Positions 15,469-23,656 of a DNA stretch of 50,882 nt are shown piece after piece (the stretch's first letter is position 1; each line of letters starts with the position of its first letter). The notes under the pieces were generated by a model, which had not been told where the DNA came from, ran no database searches, and saw only the letters and a program-made list of their open reading frames with translations. Where the stretch lies: contig JAEEIN010000126.1 of assembly GCA_016281385.1 (NCBI GenBank), positions 1 through 50,882 of the forward strand. The letters run 5' to 3'. A program made the translations under genes and the position numbers. Origin of the DNA: Lachnospiraceae bacterium. Its GTDB lineage: Bacteria; Bacillota; Clostridia; Lachnospirales; Lachnospiraceae.

Positions 15469-16869
15469 CTAATTGATCATCCGCCTTCTTCTTGCGGCAT
15501 TATATGTATATCCGTGATCCGATATCATGGTGATATTCACCTGCCATTCATCAAAGCAGTTATCCACCCTGAACCACTCGTTTCCCGGTATTTTCCTTAC
15601 ATCCATTTCCGCTATGCTCATAAATCTCTTCATGATCTTCTTTTCACCGGTGGTATAAAGAAATACTCTCAGATAATCCGTGTATCCAAGCCCTTCCTTA
15701 TGTTCCTTCGGGTCCATGTTTCCCCCAAGCAGCGATCCCAGTCCGGTTATCCACTCCGCAGGCGTTTTGATAAGCGGTATCTTTCCTCCGGCCATTATGA
15801 TCCTTACATCCGTAAGACTTTCATAATTGACCCACCAGGCTATTATGAGGGTCTCTAAGATCTTCGCCACTTCCGGAGGAGCGCTGAACAAAGCACATAC
15901 TCCCGCACAGAATGCCTCTACAGCTGACCTCCTTGTCTCATCCCCCATAAAAGTATTGAGATTCGCCGCTTCCCTTATCACCAGGATCCTTCTTGCAATG
16001 CTCGCCAGATTATCGCAATCCGAATCCTTGCCGGAACAAAGATATTCGACCTGATAGGATAACAATCCGTCATCCCGGGTATTTTGATAGTTTCCCAGAT
16101 ATCGCATCATATATTCCCGCAAAAAGAAAATGTCCGTTATACTTCCTTTATTCTCTTTTTCAAGATTCCCCCTGTTAAGCTTCCGCTTTGCCGCATAGAG
16201 ATTTCCATTTACCTTTGTTAATGAATACCCTCCCTCAGTGACAAAATTGAGAATACTTAAGGGTGCCGGCGTATCCTCGGAAATATCGTTTCCGCCGGTT
16301 ACGGAGGGAAGCCAGCCGGAGTAATCTATCTTGTATTTTTCAAGTTCTCCGGCTGCTTCATAAGCCGCATCATAAGAAATACCTCCCGAAAGACCGTAAG
16401 ACTCTATCCGGTCAAACAGTTCCTCCGTTTCTTTTACATACGAAAGCTTGTAATGGTATTTCATCAGATTTACAGCCTGCAGCTTTATGGCGGCTCCCTT
16501 GTCATCACTTGCCAGGCAAACAGCCGTTGCTTCCGCCTCTGTGCATTTAAGCTTAAGTAAATCCTTTCCTCCCAGTAACCCAAGCTCGCATTCGTCAAAA
16601 TTTTTATTGATGCAGTTTCTTAAATGTTCCTCCGATAAGGCAAGTCCCGATACCTCCGTCATGTATCCCGCGTCCACAAACAAAAGATCGAAACGCTCCC
16701 AGAGAGCTTTGCTGTATTCCGCGAAACACGAGGTCATTGCCGTATCCGTCGCCAGTACTGCCTTCATCCTTGTTGCGCTGCTCCTCACCGAATAAAACAT
16801 GGTGATCAGTAACGACATTGAAAGAGCCGTGGCAACGGAAAAAAGAACGGTGATGTAACCCTTTTTCAT
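15469..16869 (-). CDS. Tad-operon surface protein, DUF5702-like
   Basis: Protein of 466 residues whose N-terminus, KKGYITVLFSVATALSMSLLITMFY, is a single membrane segment of the TadE/TadG kind, followed by a large extracytoplasmic region with few recognisable motifs. This matches the DUF5702 proteins found in Clostridia Tad clusters. The start ATG at 16869 overlaps the Flp1 pilin stop as ATGA, so the two genes are tightly coupled. The reading frame ends in an Arg-rich tail (AARRRRMIN). It may be the adhesin or tip protein of the pilus, by analogy with TadG; that role is inferred, and the family link rests on layout and length. Confidence 0.65.
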   Translation of the reverse strand: MKKGYITVLFSVATALSMSLLITMFYSVRSSATRMKAVLATDTAMTSCFAEYSKALWERFDLLFVDAGYMTEVSGLALSEEHLRNCINKNFDECELGLLGGKDLLKLKCTEAEATAVCLASDDKGAAIKLQAVNLMKYHYKLSYVKETEELFDRIESYGLSGGISYDAAYEAAGELEKYKIDYSGWLPSVTGGNDISEDTPAPLSILNFVTEGGYSLTKVNGNLYAAKRKLNRGNLEKENKGSITDIFFLREYMMRYLGNYQNTRDDGLLSYQVEYLCSGKDSDCDNLASIARRILVIREAANLNTFMGDETRRSAVEAFCAGVCALFSAPPEVAKILETLIIAWWVNYESLTDVRIIMAGGKIPLIKTPAEWITGLGSLLGGNMDPKEHKEGLGYTDYLRVFLYTTGEKKIMKRFMSIAEMDVRKIPGNEWFRVDNCFDEWQVNITMISDHGYTYNAARRRRMIN

Positions 16870-17042
16870 AGTTTGTCTGTCTGCTTTGTGATCTTTTCAA
16901 ACAGATCGTTCACGATCTCCGTGATCTGCTTTTTAAAAACAACCACAAGGCCTACCAGAACCACGATTATCAATATAACTTCAACGGTTCCCATACCGTC
17001 TTCTTCCACAATGAATTCTCTGAAACCCTTACATTTATCCAT
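16866..17042 (-). CDS. Flp1-type IVb pilin precursor
   Basis: A 58-residue prepilin, the structural subunit of the Tad pilus. It has a short charged leader, then EEDG|MGTVEVILIIVV: cleavage after Gly16 puts Glu at position +5 of the mature protein, the type IVb rule, followed by a hydrophobic helix (about 22-36) and a Lys-rich amphipathic tail. GGAGG lies six bases before the ATG at 17042. The stop overlaps the next gene as ATGA. It lies between TadC and the DUF5702-like gene, the usual place for the pilin in Gram-positive Tad loci. No second Flp pilin copy is visible in this window. Confidence 0.86.
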   Translation of the reverse strand: MDKCKGFREFIVEEDGMGTVEVILIIVVLVGLVVVFKKQITEIVNDLFEKITKQTDKL

Positions 17043-17054
17043 TATTAACCTCCT

Positions 17055-18260
17055 CTACATACTTAAAAACGCCGGGACCATTATGATCACCATTACCACC
17101 AGCATAAGAAGCGTCATCGGAAGTAACAGTTTCGTTCCCGCTTCCTCCCCCTTGACTCTGGCTCTGCGCTTTCTTTCTTCAAAAGCATCCTCCGCTTCCC
17201 CCGATAAAAGCTTTGAAAGATTCGTACTTCCCGTTTTGAGATTCTGTGTTAAGAGAGTCGTAAATCTGGTGATGGCAGGGACAGCGGTTCTCTTTGAAAA
17301 ATCCTTATATGCAGCCGCCTCCGAGACCCCCGTCTTTAATTCATTTACAGTTATCCCCATCTCATCGTAGATGGGATTGCTTTTATCCCCCGATAAGCTG
17401 TCTTCGTATATTCTTATCCACACATTTCTTATGGTCATCCCCGAAGAAAGGTACATTACCATCTTCATGATGACCGTGGGATATTCATCGATCAGCTTGT
17501 CCCTTCTCTTCTTTTCTTCATTCTTCCTGTCGGCCTGTGCTCCGACGAACACAAATGCCATTGCCGCCACTCCGAGGAGGAAGATCACCGGATCCTTTTC
17601 GGTCGCAGGTTCCCTGTAAGTCACTCTGCGCCCTTCTATCTCCGGGGGAAGAAAGACTGCTTCACCGGTCCTGTCCTCCTCCTCCGATTCTCTTACGGCA
17701 GTTATCAGTTCATCCCTTACCTGCTGCAAGTCATCATAAGCTGCGGCTTCGTAATGAATTTCAAAAATGTCTTCGGATTCCCATTCTCCGTATGTCATGG
17801 CAAGGATCACCGATACAGCTCCACCCTCATGAGCAATAAGTTTTCCGTGGCTGTCAAATGATCCCTTGCTTCCAACATTCCAGGAAAAAGAAAAGGGATA
17901 TCCGGAAAGACACTCCGCAAAATTTAAATCGCCGGAAACCTCCTCTATAGAAGGATTTCCATTGAGCATTACGTCCATTATCTTTGGCAGACACTCATCA
18001 TGCATAGCCTCACATTCTTCATCTGTGTACTGCCTGTTTTTCACATCCAGAAACAGGGTTTCCGTTCCGACGCCCTCTATATCCGCTTCCAGATAAACTG
18101 ACTGTTTGCTCCCATCATAATCATCTCTGTAAACAACCCCGTTTTCGTCCGTAACACCTTCGCTTCCCGAAGAAAGATAGCAAAGAAGTGTGACCGCTGC
18201 GATGCACAGACTTGTTTTGACTTCCTTTTTCTTTAAAAAACCTTTTATATCCTTAAACAT
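17055..18260 (-). CDS. TadC-like inner membrane platform protein with long N-terminal ectodomain
   Basis: Type II secretion F-domain protein of 401 residues. The F-domain is in the C-terminal 170 residues: IDEYPTVIMKMVMYLSSGM, SEAAAYKDFSKR, LTTLLTQNLKTGSTNL and a final hydrophobic LLMLVVMVIIMVPAFLSM. Unusually, residues 33-220 form an acidic, probably extracytoplasmic domain placed between an N-terminal membrane segment (about 16-32) and a second one (about 223-242); standard TadC is about 300 residues without this. The start ATG overlaps the TadB stop (ATGTTTAA). It should form the membrane platform for the CpaF ATPase together with TadB. Confidence 0.82.
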   Translation of the reverse strand: MFKDIKGFLKKKEVKTSLCIAAVTLLCYLSSGSEGVTDENGVVYRDDYDGSKQSVYLEADIEGVGTETLFLDVKNRQYTDEECEAMHDECLPKIMDVMLNGNPSIEEVSGDLNFAECLSGYPFSFSWNVGSKGSFDSHGKLIAHEGGAVSVILAMTYGEWESEDIFEIHYEAAAYDDLQQVRDELITAVRESEEEDRTGEAVFLPPEIEGRRVTYREPATEKDPVIFLLGVAAMAFVFVGAQADRKNEEKKRRDKLIDEYPTVIMKMVMYLSSGMTIRNVWIRIYEDSLSGDKSNPIYDEMGITVNELKTGVSEAAAYKDFSKRTAVPAITRFTTLLTQNLKTGSTNLSKLLSGEAEDAFEERKRRARVKGEEAGTKLLLPMTLLMLVVMVIIMVPAFLSM

Positions 18261-18993
18261 CGATCCTCACTATCTTAGAACCAAGAAATACCGCAAACGC
18301 GTATACCGCAAGACATGCACTCATGATGAGAACCCCTTTGGGGTTATGATAAAGAACTTCGAAATAGCCTTTTGAAGTGATATCGATGTAGCCGATTATG
18401 AAAAAAGGGATCGCCTCCATAATGGAAAGCTCCAGCTTCTTTTGAGATATAAGTACCCTGATCTCCTTTTCAACCTCCAGTTTCTCCTTTACCGTACCGG
18501 CGGTTTCATCAAAGACTTTCCGTATATTCCCCCCGTTTCTTTTTGCGGTCTCAAACACCCTTGCAAAAACAATGATGTCCTCAACTTTGCTCCTTTCGCC
18601 AAGATCGTAAAGCAGGCTTTCAAGAGTCATGTTAAGACTCAGGCCCTTCTTTATGTTTCTAAGTTCCGGCGCCATAAGGCTCTTTTCTCCGTAAAAAGAA
18701 ACTATATCCTTTACAGCCTCGGCAAAGGCGTTTTCCGCTGCATACCCTGCTGCCACATTTGCGGAAACACTTGTCAGAACCTCGGCGAATTCCTCCGACA
18801 GTTTCACTTTAGTCTCCCTTATCCTTTTCTTTCTGTGCAGCTTTAAGTAGAACGGAACACTTATCAATGAAATCATGAAAAATAAAAATGATCTGTAGAA
18901 CAGATATGCCACTAAGGCAAGAATCAGTAGATAGAAAGAAATAACCCCCATTATTTCCCAAACTCCATATCTGTATTCATCATACCTTCTCAT
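18253..18993 (-). CDS. TadB-like inner membrane platform protein
   Basis: Type II secretion F-domain membrane protein of 246 residues, the partner of TadC in pilus assembly. Two membrane segments near the N-terminus, then the F-domain with LSEEFAEVLTSVSANVAAGYA and VFETAKRNGGNIRKVFDETAGT, and two C-terminal membrane segments. I start at ATG 18993, which makes the classic 4-base ATGA overlap with the cpaF stop; a GTG at 19017 would add eight residues but has no ribosome site. The family also covers GspF and PilC, but the tandem TadB-TadC order behind a CpaF ATPase settles the subtype. Confidence 0.85.
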   Translation of the reverse strand: MRRYDEYRYGVWEIMGVISFYLLILALVAYLFYRSFLFFMISLISVPFYLKLHRKKRIRETKVKLSEEFAEVLTSVSANVAAGYAAENAFAEAVKDIVSFYGEKSLMAPELRNIKKGLSLNMTLESLLYDLGERSKVEDIIVFARVFETAKRNGGNIRKVFDETAGTVKEKLEVEKEIRVLISQKKLELSIMEAIPFFIIGYIDITSKGYFEVLYHNPKGVLIMSACLAVYAFAVFLGSKIVRIDV

Positions 18994-20186
18994 TTTTCCG
19001 AATGAACCTTTTGCCACTTATCGGTGTTTTTCAAGCTTTCAAGCCTTACAAGCCCGCCGTCTTCAAAATAATAAAGAGGCTTCAGCTTTATCTCACCGTT
19101 TTCCATTCCCATCACCTCGCTTATCTGTGTAACTCTTCTCGATCGATCCCTGAGTCTTGAAAGATGGACCATAATGTCGATCCCCGATGCTATCTGGGCC
19201 CTTACTGCCTTTAACGGAAGATCCATTCCCATAAGCACCATTGTTTCAAGCCTGCTTAGCATATCCTCCGGACTGTTGGCGTGTCCCGTTGAGAGTGAGC
19301 CGTCATGTCCCGTATTCATAGCCTGAAGCATATCAAGAGCCTCGGCGCCTCTGACCTCTCCCACGATTATCCTTTCCGGACGCATTCGAAGGGAGGTCTT
19401 TATAAGATCCCTTATGGTTATCTCCCGGCAGCCTTCGGAATTAAGGTTTCTCGTTTCCAGCCTCACAAGATTTCTTGCGTTTAGGAGCTTAAGTTCGGCA
19501 CTGTCTTCGATGGTTATGATCCTTTCATCCTCCGGGATATAGGCAGAAAGAGCATTTAAAAAAGTAGTCTTTCCGGAACCGGTTCCGCCGGAGATGAAGA
19601 TGTTGTATTTTGCTTCCACCAGCTTTTTTAAAAAGTTCGCCGCTTCACGGGTTATGGATCCGAGACTTATGAGCTTCTCCATGGTTATGGGTTCCTTGGG
19701 AAACCTTCGTATGGTCACTATGGGACCGTTTAACGCTACCGGTGCCAGGACTATATTGACTCTCTCCCCCGAAGAAAGCCTTGCATCCGCAATGGGATTG
19801 GCTTCGTTTACCGTCCTGTTGCATCCTGCTACGATCTGCTGGATTACATCCTCAAGCTTCTGCTTCGACTCAAAGCTTTTACCCGTTTCCATGACCCGGC
19901 CGTCACGTTCGATAAAGATCCGGTCGCAGCCGTTTATCATGATCTCGGTTATGCTTTCGTCGTCTATGAACTCCTGAAGGATATCCATCTTCTTAAGTGC
20001 GTAAAAAACTTCTTCTCTCAGCCTTAACATCTCATCGGTGGAGAGCTTCTTTCTTTCGTTGTGCGAAAGCAAAGCATCGTCGATCCTTGAATAGATCTCT
20101 TCCTCCGAAAGTTCCTCCGTAAAGTCCATTCTCGAAAGAGCTTCTTTTTCAATAAGACTTTTTAAGTTTTTTACATCAGCCGGCAT
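18990..20186 (-). CDS. cpaF: CpaF/TadA-type pilus assembly ATPase
   Basis: Hexameric secretion ATPase (398 residues) that powers Flp pilus extension. Walker A is GGTGSGKTT at about 200-208. The Asp-box IITIEDSAELKL, the Walker B region RPERIIVGEVRGAEALDML, and the His-containing HDGSLSTGHANSPEDML follow. The N-terminal helical domain contains DDESITEIMINGCDRIFIER. The start is ATG at 20186, because a GGAGG site sits six bases upstream; a GTG at 20192 falls too close to it. It lies between the TadZ-like gene (overlapping by 11 bases) and TadB. VirB11 homology is close, but the context makes it the Tad ATPase. Confidence 0.94.
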   Translation of the reverse strand: MPADVKNLKSLIEKEALSRMDFTEELSEEEIYSRIDDALLSHNERKKLSTDEMLRLREEVFYALKKMDILQEFIDDESITEIMINGCDRIFIERDGRVMETGKSFESKQKLEDVIQQIVAGCNRTVNEANPIADARLSSGERVNIVLAPVALNGPIVTIRRFPKEPITMEKLISLGSITREAANFLKKLVEAKYNIFISGGTGSGKTTFLNALSAYIPEDERIITIEDSAELKLLNARNLVRLETRNLNSEGCREITIRDLIKTSLRMRPERIIVGEVRGAEALDMLQAMNTGHDGSLSTGHANSPEDMLSRLETMVLMGMDLPLKAVRAQIASGIDIMVHLSRLRDRSRRVTQISEVMGMENGEIKLKPLYYFEDGGLVRLESLKNTDKWQKVHSEK

Positions 20187-21195
20187 TCTCACCCTCCTCC
20201 CGCATCAGTTCCTCATGCAGGACCTGTTCCTTAATGAACCGGGTAAGTTCCGTATACGGAAGCAGTTCAAAATCTCCCGGGATCTCCCTGAAAGTCGGGA
20301 TTTCCGTCATCCGGGTCTTTTCCAGAACATCCGAGTAACAGTACTCCTTAAGCAGGGCTTCGTACTGTATCAGTTTCGCTCTGGAAACCCTGTTTCTGTC
20401 AGTCAATGTATAGACTGTCCTGCACATCCTTAAGATATCGAGAAGTCCGTTTACATTCTCCGAAAGATCCAGCACCAGATACTCATAATCCGTGTATTCT
20501 TCAAGAGTATTCAAAAAGCCCGTCCACTGTTCTCCCGTTATATCTTCAAAATTCCTGAAGGAATGAACCGGAGGAACAAAATCCAGATTTCCGATACTCT
20601 CCACCATACTCTCGAGACGATACGAAAAATTGCTTTCCCCCAGTCTCCAGAAATATACCAGATCCATCAGATCCGTAACGTAATTTTTGTTCATAAGGGA
20701 ATCGAAGCCGGAAAAGCATTCAAAATTGATGTAAAGCGCCTTTCCTTTTTTCGCAAGTATCTGCCCCAGCGCAATTGAAAAAGTCGTCTGGAATGCCCGC
20801 TTGATGGGTGAGTAAACGCCTATCACATTGATGGGTCGCCCGCATTTTCTTTTTACGGTCTGCTTGTCACGTTCCGAGCAAAACTGCATCACAGCCTTCA
20901 GTATCTTGTCCCCCGACTGATATTTGTAGATCTCGTCAGGCTGCATCGGCACCGTTGCTTCCCTGGTAAGTATGAGTATGTGTTCCGCGTTCAGCTTGCC
21001 CTTGATAAGGGCGCGGCTTACGGATGAAACAAGAAGGATGTTTATCCTGTCCCGAAGCATGAATCTTTCAACTGCTTCAATCTCCGTAAAAAGAATGACC
21101 TCGTAGGATGAAGCTTCACGCTCATGAATGTATTCGTAGATTTTTTGTGCGTAGAATCTGTCTTCGTCACAGATAGCAATGATTTGTTTTTTCAC
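20176..21195 (-). CDS. TadZ/CpaE-like protein with degenerate P-loop
   Basis: Protein of 339 residues with the two-part layout of TadZ/CpaE: a receiver-like N-terminal domain (1-110; IIAICDEDRFYAQKIYEYI, with strands VILFTEI and INILLVSSV) and a MinD/ParA-like C-terminal domain. In true TadZ the second part has a deviant Walker A binding ATP. Here the equivalent at 126-139 reads GVYSPIKRAFQTTF, with no GK[ST], so nucleotide binding is doubtful. TadZ proteins position the Tad machinery at the cell pole. The GTG start at 21195 overlaps the prepilin peptidase stop as GTGA. The identification rests on context plus fold-level similarity. Confidence 0.68.
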   Translation of the reverse strand: MKKQIIAICDEDRFYAQKIYEYIHEREASSYEVILFTEIEAVERFMLRDRINILLVSSVSRALIKGKLNAEHILILTREATVPMQPDEIYKYQSGDKILKAVMQFCSERDKQTVKRKCGRPINVIGVYSPIKRAFQTTFSIALGQILAKKGKALYINFECFSGFDSLMNKNYVTDLMDLVYFWRLGESNFSYRLESMVESIGNLDFVPPVHSFRNFEDITGEQWTGFLNTLEEYTDYEYLVLDLSENVNGLLDILRMCRTVYTLTDRNRVSRAKLIQYEALLKEYCYSDVLEKTRMTEIPTFREIPGDFELLPYTELTRFIKEQVLHEELMREEGENAG

Positions 21196-21749
21196 CTTAA
21201 CCCCCAGCCATGATAATCAATAAATGTGTGAATGAGAAATGCCGCCAGAATCGGAAGCGAAAGGTGAAGCGAGTAAGATCTTCTTTCTGAAATGTCTGTA
21301 AGATAGGGTGAGACTGTACCCGAAACGACAACCCCCGTAAGATACTCCTTTAAGTACCTCAGTCGCTCAAGAAATTTTCCTCCTGCCAGCAGCTTTACAA
21401 CGCCCATCAATAGCGCCGTGACAAATACCGTCAGGAAAAACAACACCGGATCCTTAAATCCCAGTGCGCTCACCGCTGTTAACTTTATATCCCCCGCCCC
21501 AAGTGCACCGATGGAAAAAAACGGAAACAGTAATATGACCATCAGCACTATGCAGCCGATCCCGCTTATTATCCCCTCAATAACAACGGTCCGGTCCGGT
21601 ATCATACCGGCGAAGGAAGCCTCCACTTTTGTGATTTTGATGATAAGAAGTACCATCAGAAGGATATTGGGAATTTTCCCTGATCTGATATCCCAAAGAA
21701 CGATAAGACTTATGACCCCTGCGATCAGAAAATCCAATGTCAAGTCCAT
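21192..21749 (-). CDS. Prepilin peptidase 2 (A24 family)
   Basis: A24 aspartic prepilin peptidase of 185 residues with six or so membrane segments. The catalytic residues are Asp20 in LWDIRSGKIPN and Asp87 in GALGAGDIKL. It is the first gene of the Tad operon, with an ATG at 21749 preceded by GGTGG and a consensus promoter 45 bases upstream. Its GAGD motif is the more canonical of the two; the second enzyme (14123-14551) has GKGD. Having two distinct peptidases in one operon suggests separate handling of the Flp pilin and the TadE-like proteins, or redundancy. Confidence 0.9.
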   Translation of the reverse strand: MDLTLDFLIAGVISLIVLWDIRSGKIPNILLMVLLIIKITKVEASFAGMIPDRTVVIEGIISGIGCIVLMVILLFPFFSIGALGAGDIKLTAVSALGFKDPVLFFLTVFVTALLMGVVKLLAGGKFLERLRYLKEYLTGVVVSGTVSPYLTDISERRSYSLHLSLPILAAFLIHTFIDYHGWGLR

Positions 21750-21793
21750 TTATTCACCACCCGTCATTCTGCTCATGAGATGTGGTGATTACG

Positions 21794-21822
21794 ACTATAT
21801 TTTGTTTTCAAAGTTTTGTAAA
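21794..21822 (-). promoter_or_regulatory. Sigma-A-type promoter of the Tad operon
   Basis: Minus strand: -35 TTTACA (21817-21822), 17-base spacer, -10 TATAGT (21794-21799). Start predicted near 21787, giving a leader of about 38 bases. Probably drives the whole block 21749 to 12949, since the genes overlap or are nearly contiguous. Confidence 0.75.
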
Positions 21823-21847
21823 GTGCAATTTCGGAAATTACTTATTT

Positions 21848-21864
21848 TTGTGATTTTTTCACAA
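21848..21864. promoter_or_regulatory. Possible CRP/FNR-type operator upstream of the Tad promoter
   Basis: TTGTGA-N5-TCACAA, a perfect 6-bp inverted repeat centred about 69 bases upstream of the predicted start. Resembles the TGTGA-N6-TCACA CRP consensus, one base short in the spacer. It lies in AT-rich sequence, so chance is possible. Confidence 0.35.
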
Positions 21865-21866
21865 TC

Positions 21867-21882
21867 GAAAATCCGGATTTTC
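21867..21882. repeat. 16-bp perfect palindrome upstream of the Tad operon
   Basis: GAAAATCC and its exact complement GGATTTTC with no spacer, two bases beyond the CRP-like site. The rest of 21883-21995 is AT-rich with no gene or further motif I can support. Confidence 0.5.
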
Positions 21883-21995
21883 TTTCAAGCCTTCCTCAAA
21901 GCCCTGTTTTTACTGAATTTCTTATTGTCAAAAATCAGATTTTTATTTTCCTTTTCTTCTTATGTATATGCTGCGAAACCCGTTTTCCGAAACCA

Positions 21996-22028
21996 AATAA
22001 AAAATCCTTCGGAAAAGCTCCGAAGGAT
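21996..22028 (-). terminator. Intrinsic terminator after fliS
   Basis: Stem ATCCTTCGG/CCGAAGGAT (22004-22012 with 22020-22028), 7-base loop, followed on the minus strand by TTTTTATTT. Ends the flagellin transcription unit and separates it from the Tad operon. Confidence 0.85.
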
Positions 22029-22058
22029 CTTTATTCCTTGACATTCGGTGAATGTCGT

Positions 22059-22535
22059 TTACGCGAGATATCCGCGATTGTCACCGCTGTTGACAAAGTT
22101 GTCATTTGTCAGATGGCGGTTATAGGTAAGACCTGAGTAAACGGTTTCCGCATTCTGCATCACCGCTTCCGAACGGTCTCTTTTTGCAGCCTCACTGTAG
22201 CCCGCGGACAGGCTCTTCATCATTTTGAGCACATGCTCTGCTGCCGCTGCATCGTAATCAAGATAGGCTTTTGTGAGGGTCTCTCTGTAAAAGATATATA
22301 GCTTTAAAAAGTTTCTGCCAAGCTCAAGATCCGGATTGACAGAAGCCATAAGCTCACTGATTACATCCTTCGCCCGGTTTATCTGAAGGCGAAAGTCCTG
22401 CCGGTCCCCTTTTTCAAGGGATTCAAGGGCATCCGACAGATACTGAACACCCATGTCGTATAAAATGGTGATCATCTCCGTACGGTTTGCTTTTGTGATC
22501 CTTAAGGTAAAGGTCTGGATCTGTTCTCTGGTCAT
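22059..22535 (-). CDS. fliS: Flagellin export chaperone FliS
   Basis: Helical chaperone (158 residues; family usually 125-135, so somewhat longer at the C-terminus) that caps newly made flagellin before export. The family core TEMITILYDMGVQYLSDALESL is followed by FRLQINRAKDVISELMASVN and YIFYRETLTKAY. It starts 14 bases after the flagellin stop, with GGAG before the ATG, so it is cotranscribed with its client. In many species fliS follows fliD; here fliD is absent and the gene adjoins flagellin directly. The tail after about residue 130, with NRHLTNDNFVNSGDN, is unique. Confidence 0.84.
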   Translation of the reverse strand: MTREQIQTFTLRITKANRTEMITILYDMGVQYLSDALESLEKGDRQDFRLQINRAKDVISELMASVNPDLELGRNFLKLYIFYRETLTKAYLDYDAAAAEHVLKMMKSLSAGYSEAAKRDRSEAVMQNAETVYSGLTYNRHLTNDNFVNSGDNRGYLA

Positions 22536-22549
22536 TTACTCCATCCTCA

Positions 22550-23656
22550 TCACTGTAAGAGCTGAAGTACCTGGGAAGGCCTTTCGTTTGCCTGTGCAAG
22601 CATTGATGTTCCGGCCTGTACAAGTACGGTGTTCTTTGAGTATTCGGTCATTTCCTCGGACATGTCGGTATCCATTATTCTGGAGAATGCTGCCGTCATG
22701 TTTTCTTCGGAAATATCAAGGGTCTTGATGGTATATTCAAGACGGTTTGAATATGCTCCGAGGGTACTTCTTGCAGAGTTAACGTAGTTAAGTGCCTGCT
22801 TGCATCTGTCCATGAATTCCTTGGCGGTATCTTCGGTCAGAACGTCGCCGCCCTTAAGTCCCATGGCGCGTAAGCTGATGGTGGGAATGCGTACATCAAG
22901 GATCTGTCCTTCATTTGTTCCGATCTGAACACCCATGGCACCGATGCCCGTGATATCAAGCTTTACCGCTTTGCTGCCGTCCATATCTCCGGTAAGCTGA
23001 AGCTCGATCTCAAAATCATGTTCGTTGGTGATGAAAACGCTGTCACCCTTTACTTCGACGGGAGTTTTGATATCTGCCGGAAATCCGTTTCCAAGTGTAA
23101 TGGAAAAAGAAGCAGGATCGATCTTTCCGTCGGTGATGGTTGCGGTTATGCTGTCAATGGTGTATTCGCCGCTCTTAACGGTATTTCCGTAGGTAACGAC
23201 CTTTGTGTTTAAGTCATCGGTATATCCCTTAAGATCAAAGCTTCCATCAAGAAGCACTTCGCCGTTGTACATTGTTGTTTTTGCAACACGCTCAACTTCC
23301 GACATAAGCTGCTGGATCTCATCGTTGATGTTCTCTCTGTCGGCATCCGTAAGGGTACCGTTCGAAGCCTTTACGGAAAGCTCGCTCATTCTCTGAACCA
23401 TTTCGGAAATCTCCGAAAGAGCTCCCTCTGCGATATCGATGGCTGAAACTCCGTCGTTTGCATTCTGATTGGCGGTATCGAGACTTCTGATCTGAGCATT
23501 CATTCTCTTTGCCATTGCAAGACCCGACGCGTTGTCCTTTGCGTGATTGATCTTGTAACCGGAAGATAACCTCTCAAGAGATGTGGTAAGACTGTTGTCG
23601 TTCTTGGACAGTGATCTGTGTGCTACCATTGCTGAAACATTGTAATTAATCTTCAT
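22550..23656 (-). CDS. Flagellin
   Basis: Flagellar filament protein of 368 residues. The conserved N-terminal D0/D1 region includes LERLSSGYKINHAKDNASGLA and the SIDIAEGALSEI-type helix. The C-terminal region has ARSTLGAYSNRLEYTIKTLD and the closing SMLAQANERPSQVLQLLQ. The central domain (about 140-280) is short and variable, so the filament surface is modestly decorated. The ATG at 23656 has an AGGAG site and overlaps the stop of the upstream 901-residue gene by 11 bases, so translation is probably coupled. No sigma-28 promoter is visible directly before it, so it is likely read from the upstream gene's message. Confidence 0.95.
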   Translation of the reverse strand: MKINYNVSAMVAHRSLSKNDNSLTTSLERLSSGYKINHAKDNASGLAMAKRMNAQIRSLDTANQNANDGVSAIDIAEGALSEISEMVQRMSELSVKASNGTLTDADRENINDEIQQLMSEVERVAKTTMYNGEVLLDGSFDLKGYTDDLNTKVVTYGNTVKSGEYTIDSITATITDGKIDPASFSITLGNGFPADIKTPVEVKGDSVFITNEHDFEIELQLTGDMDGSKAVKLDITGIGAMGVQIGTNEGQILDVRIPTISLRAMGLKGGDVLTEDTAKEFMDRCKQALNYVNSARSTLGAYSNRLEYTIKTLDISEENMTAAFSRIMDTDMSEEMTEYSKNTVLVQAGTSMLAQANERPSQVLQLLQ

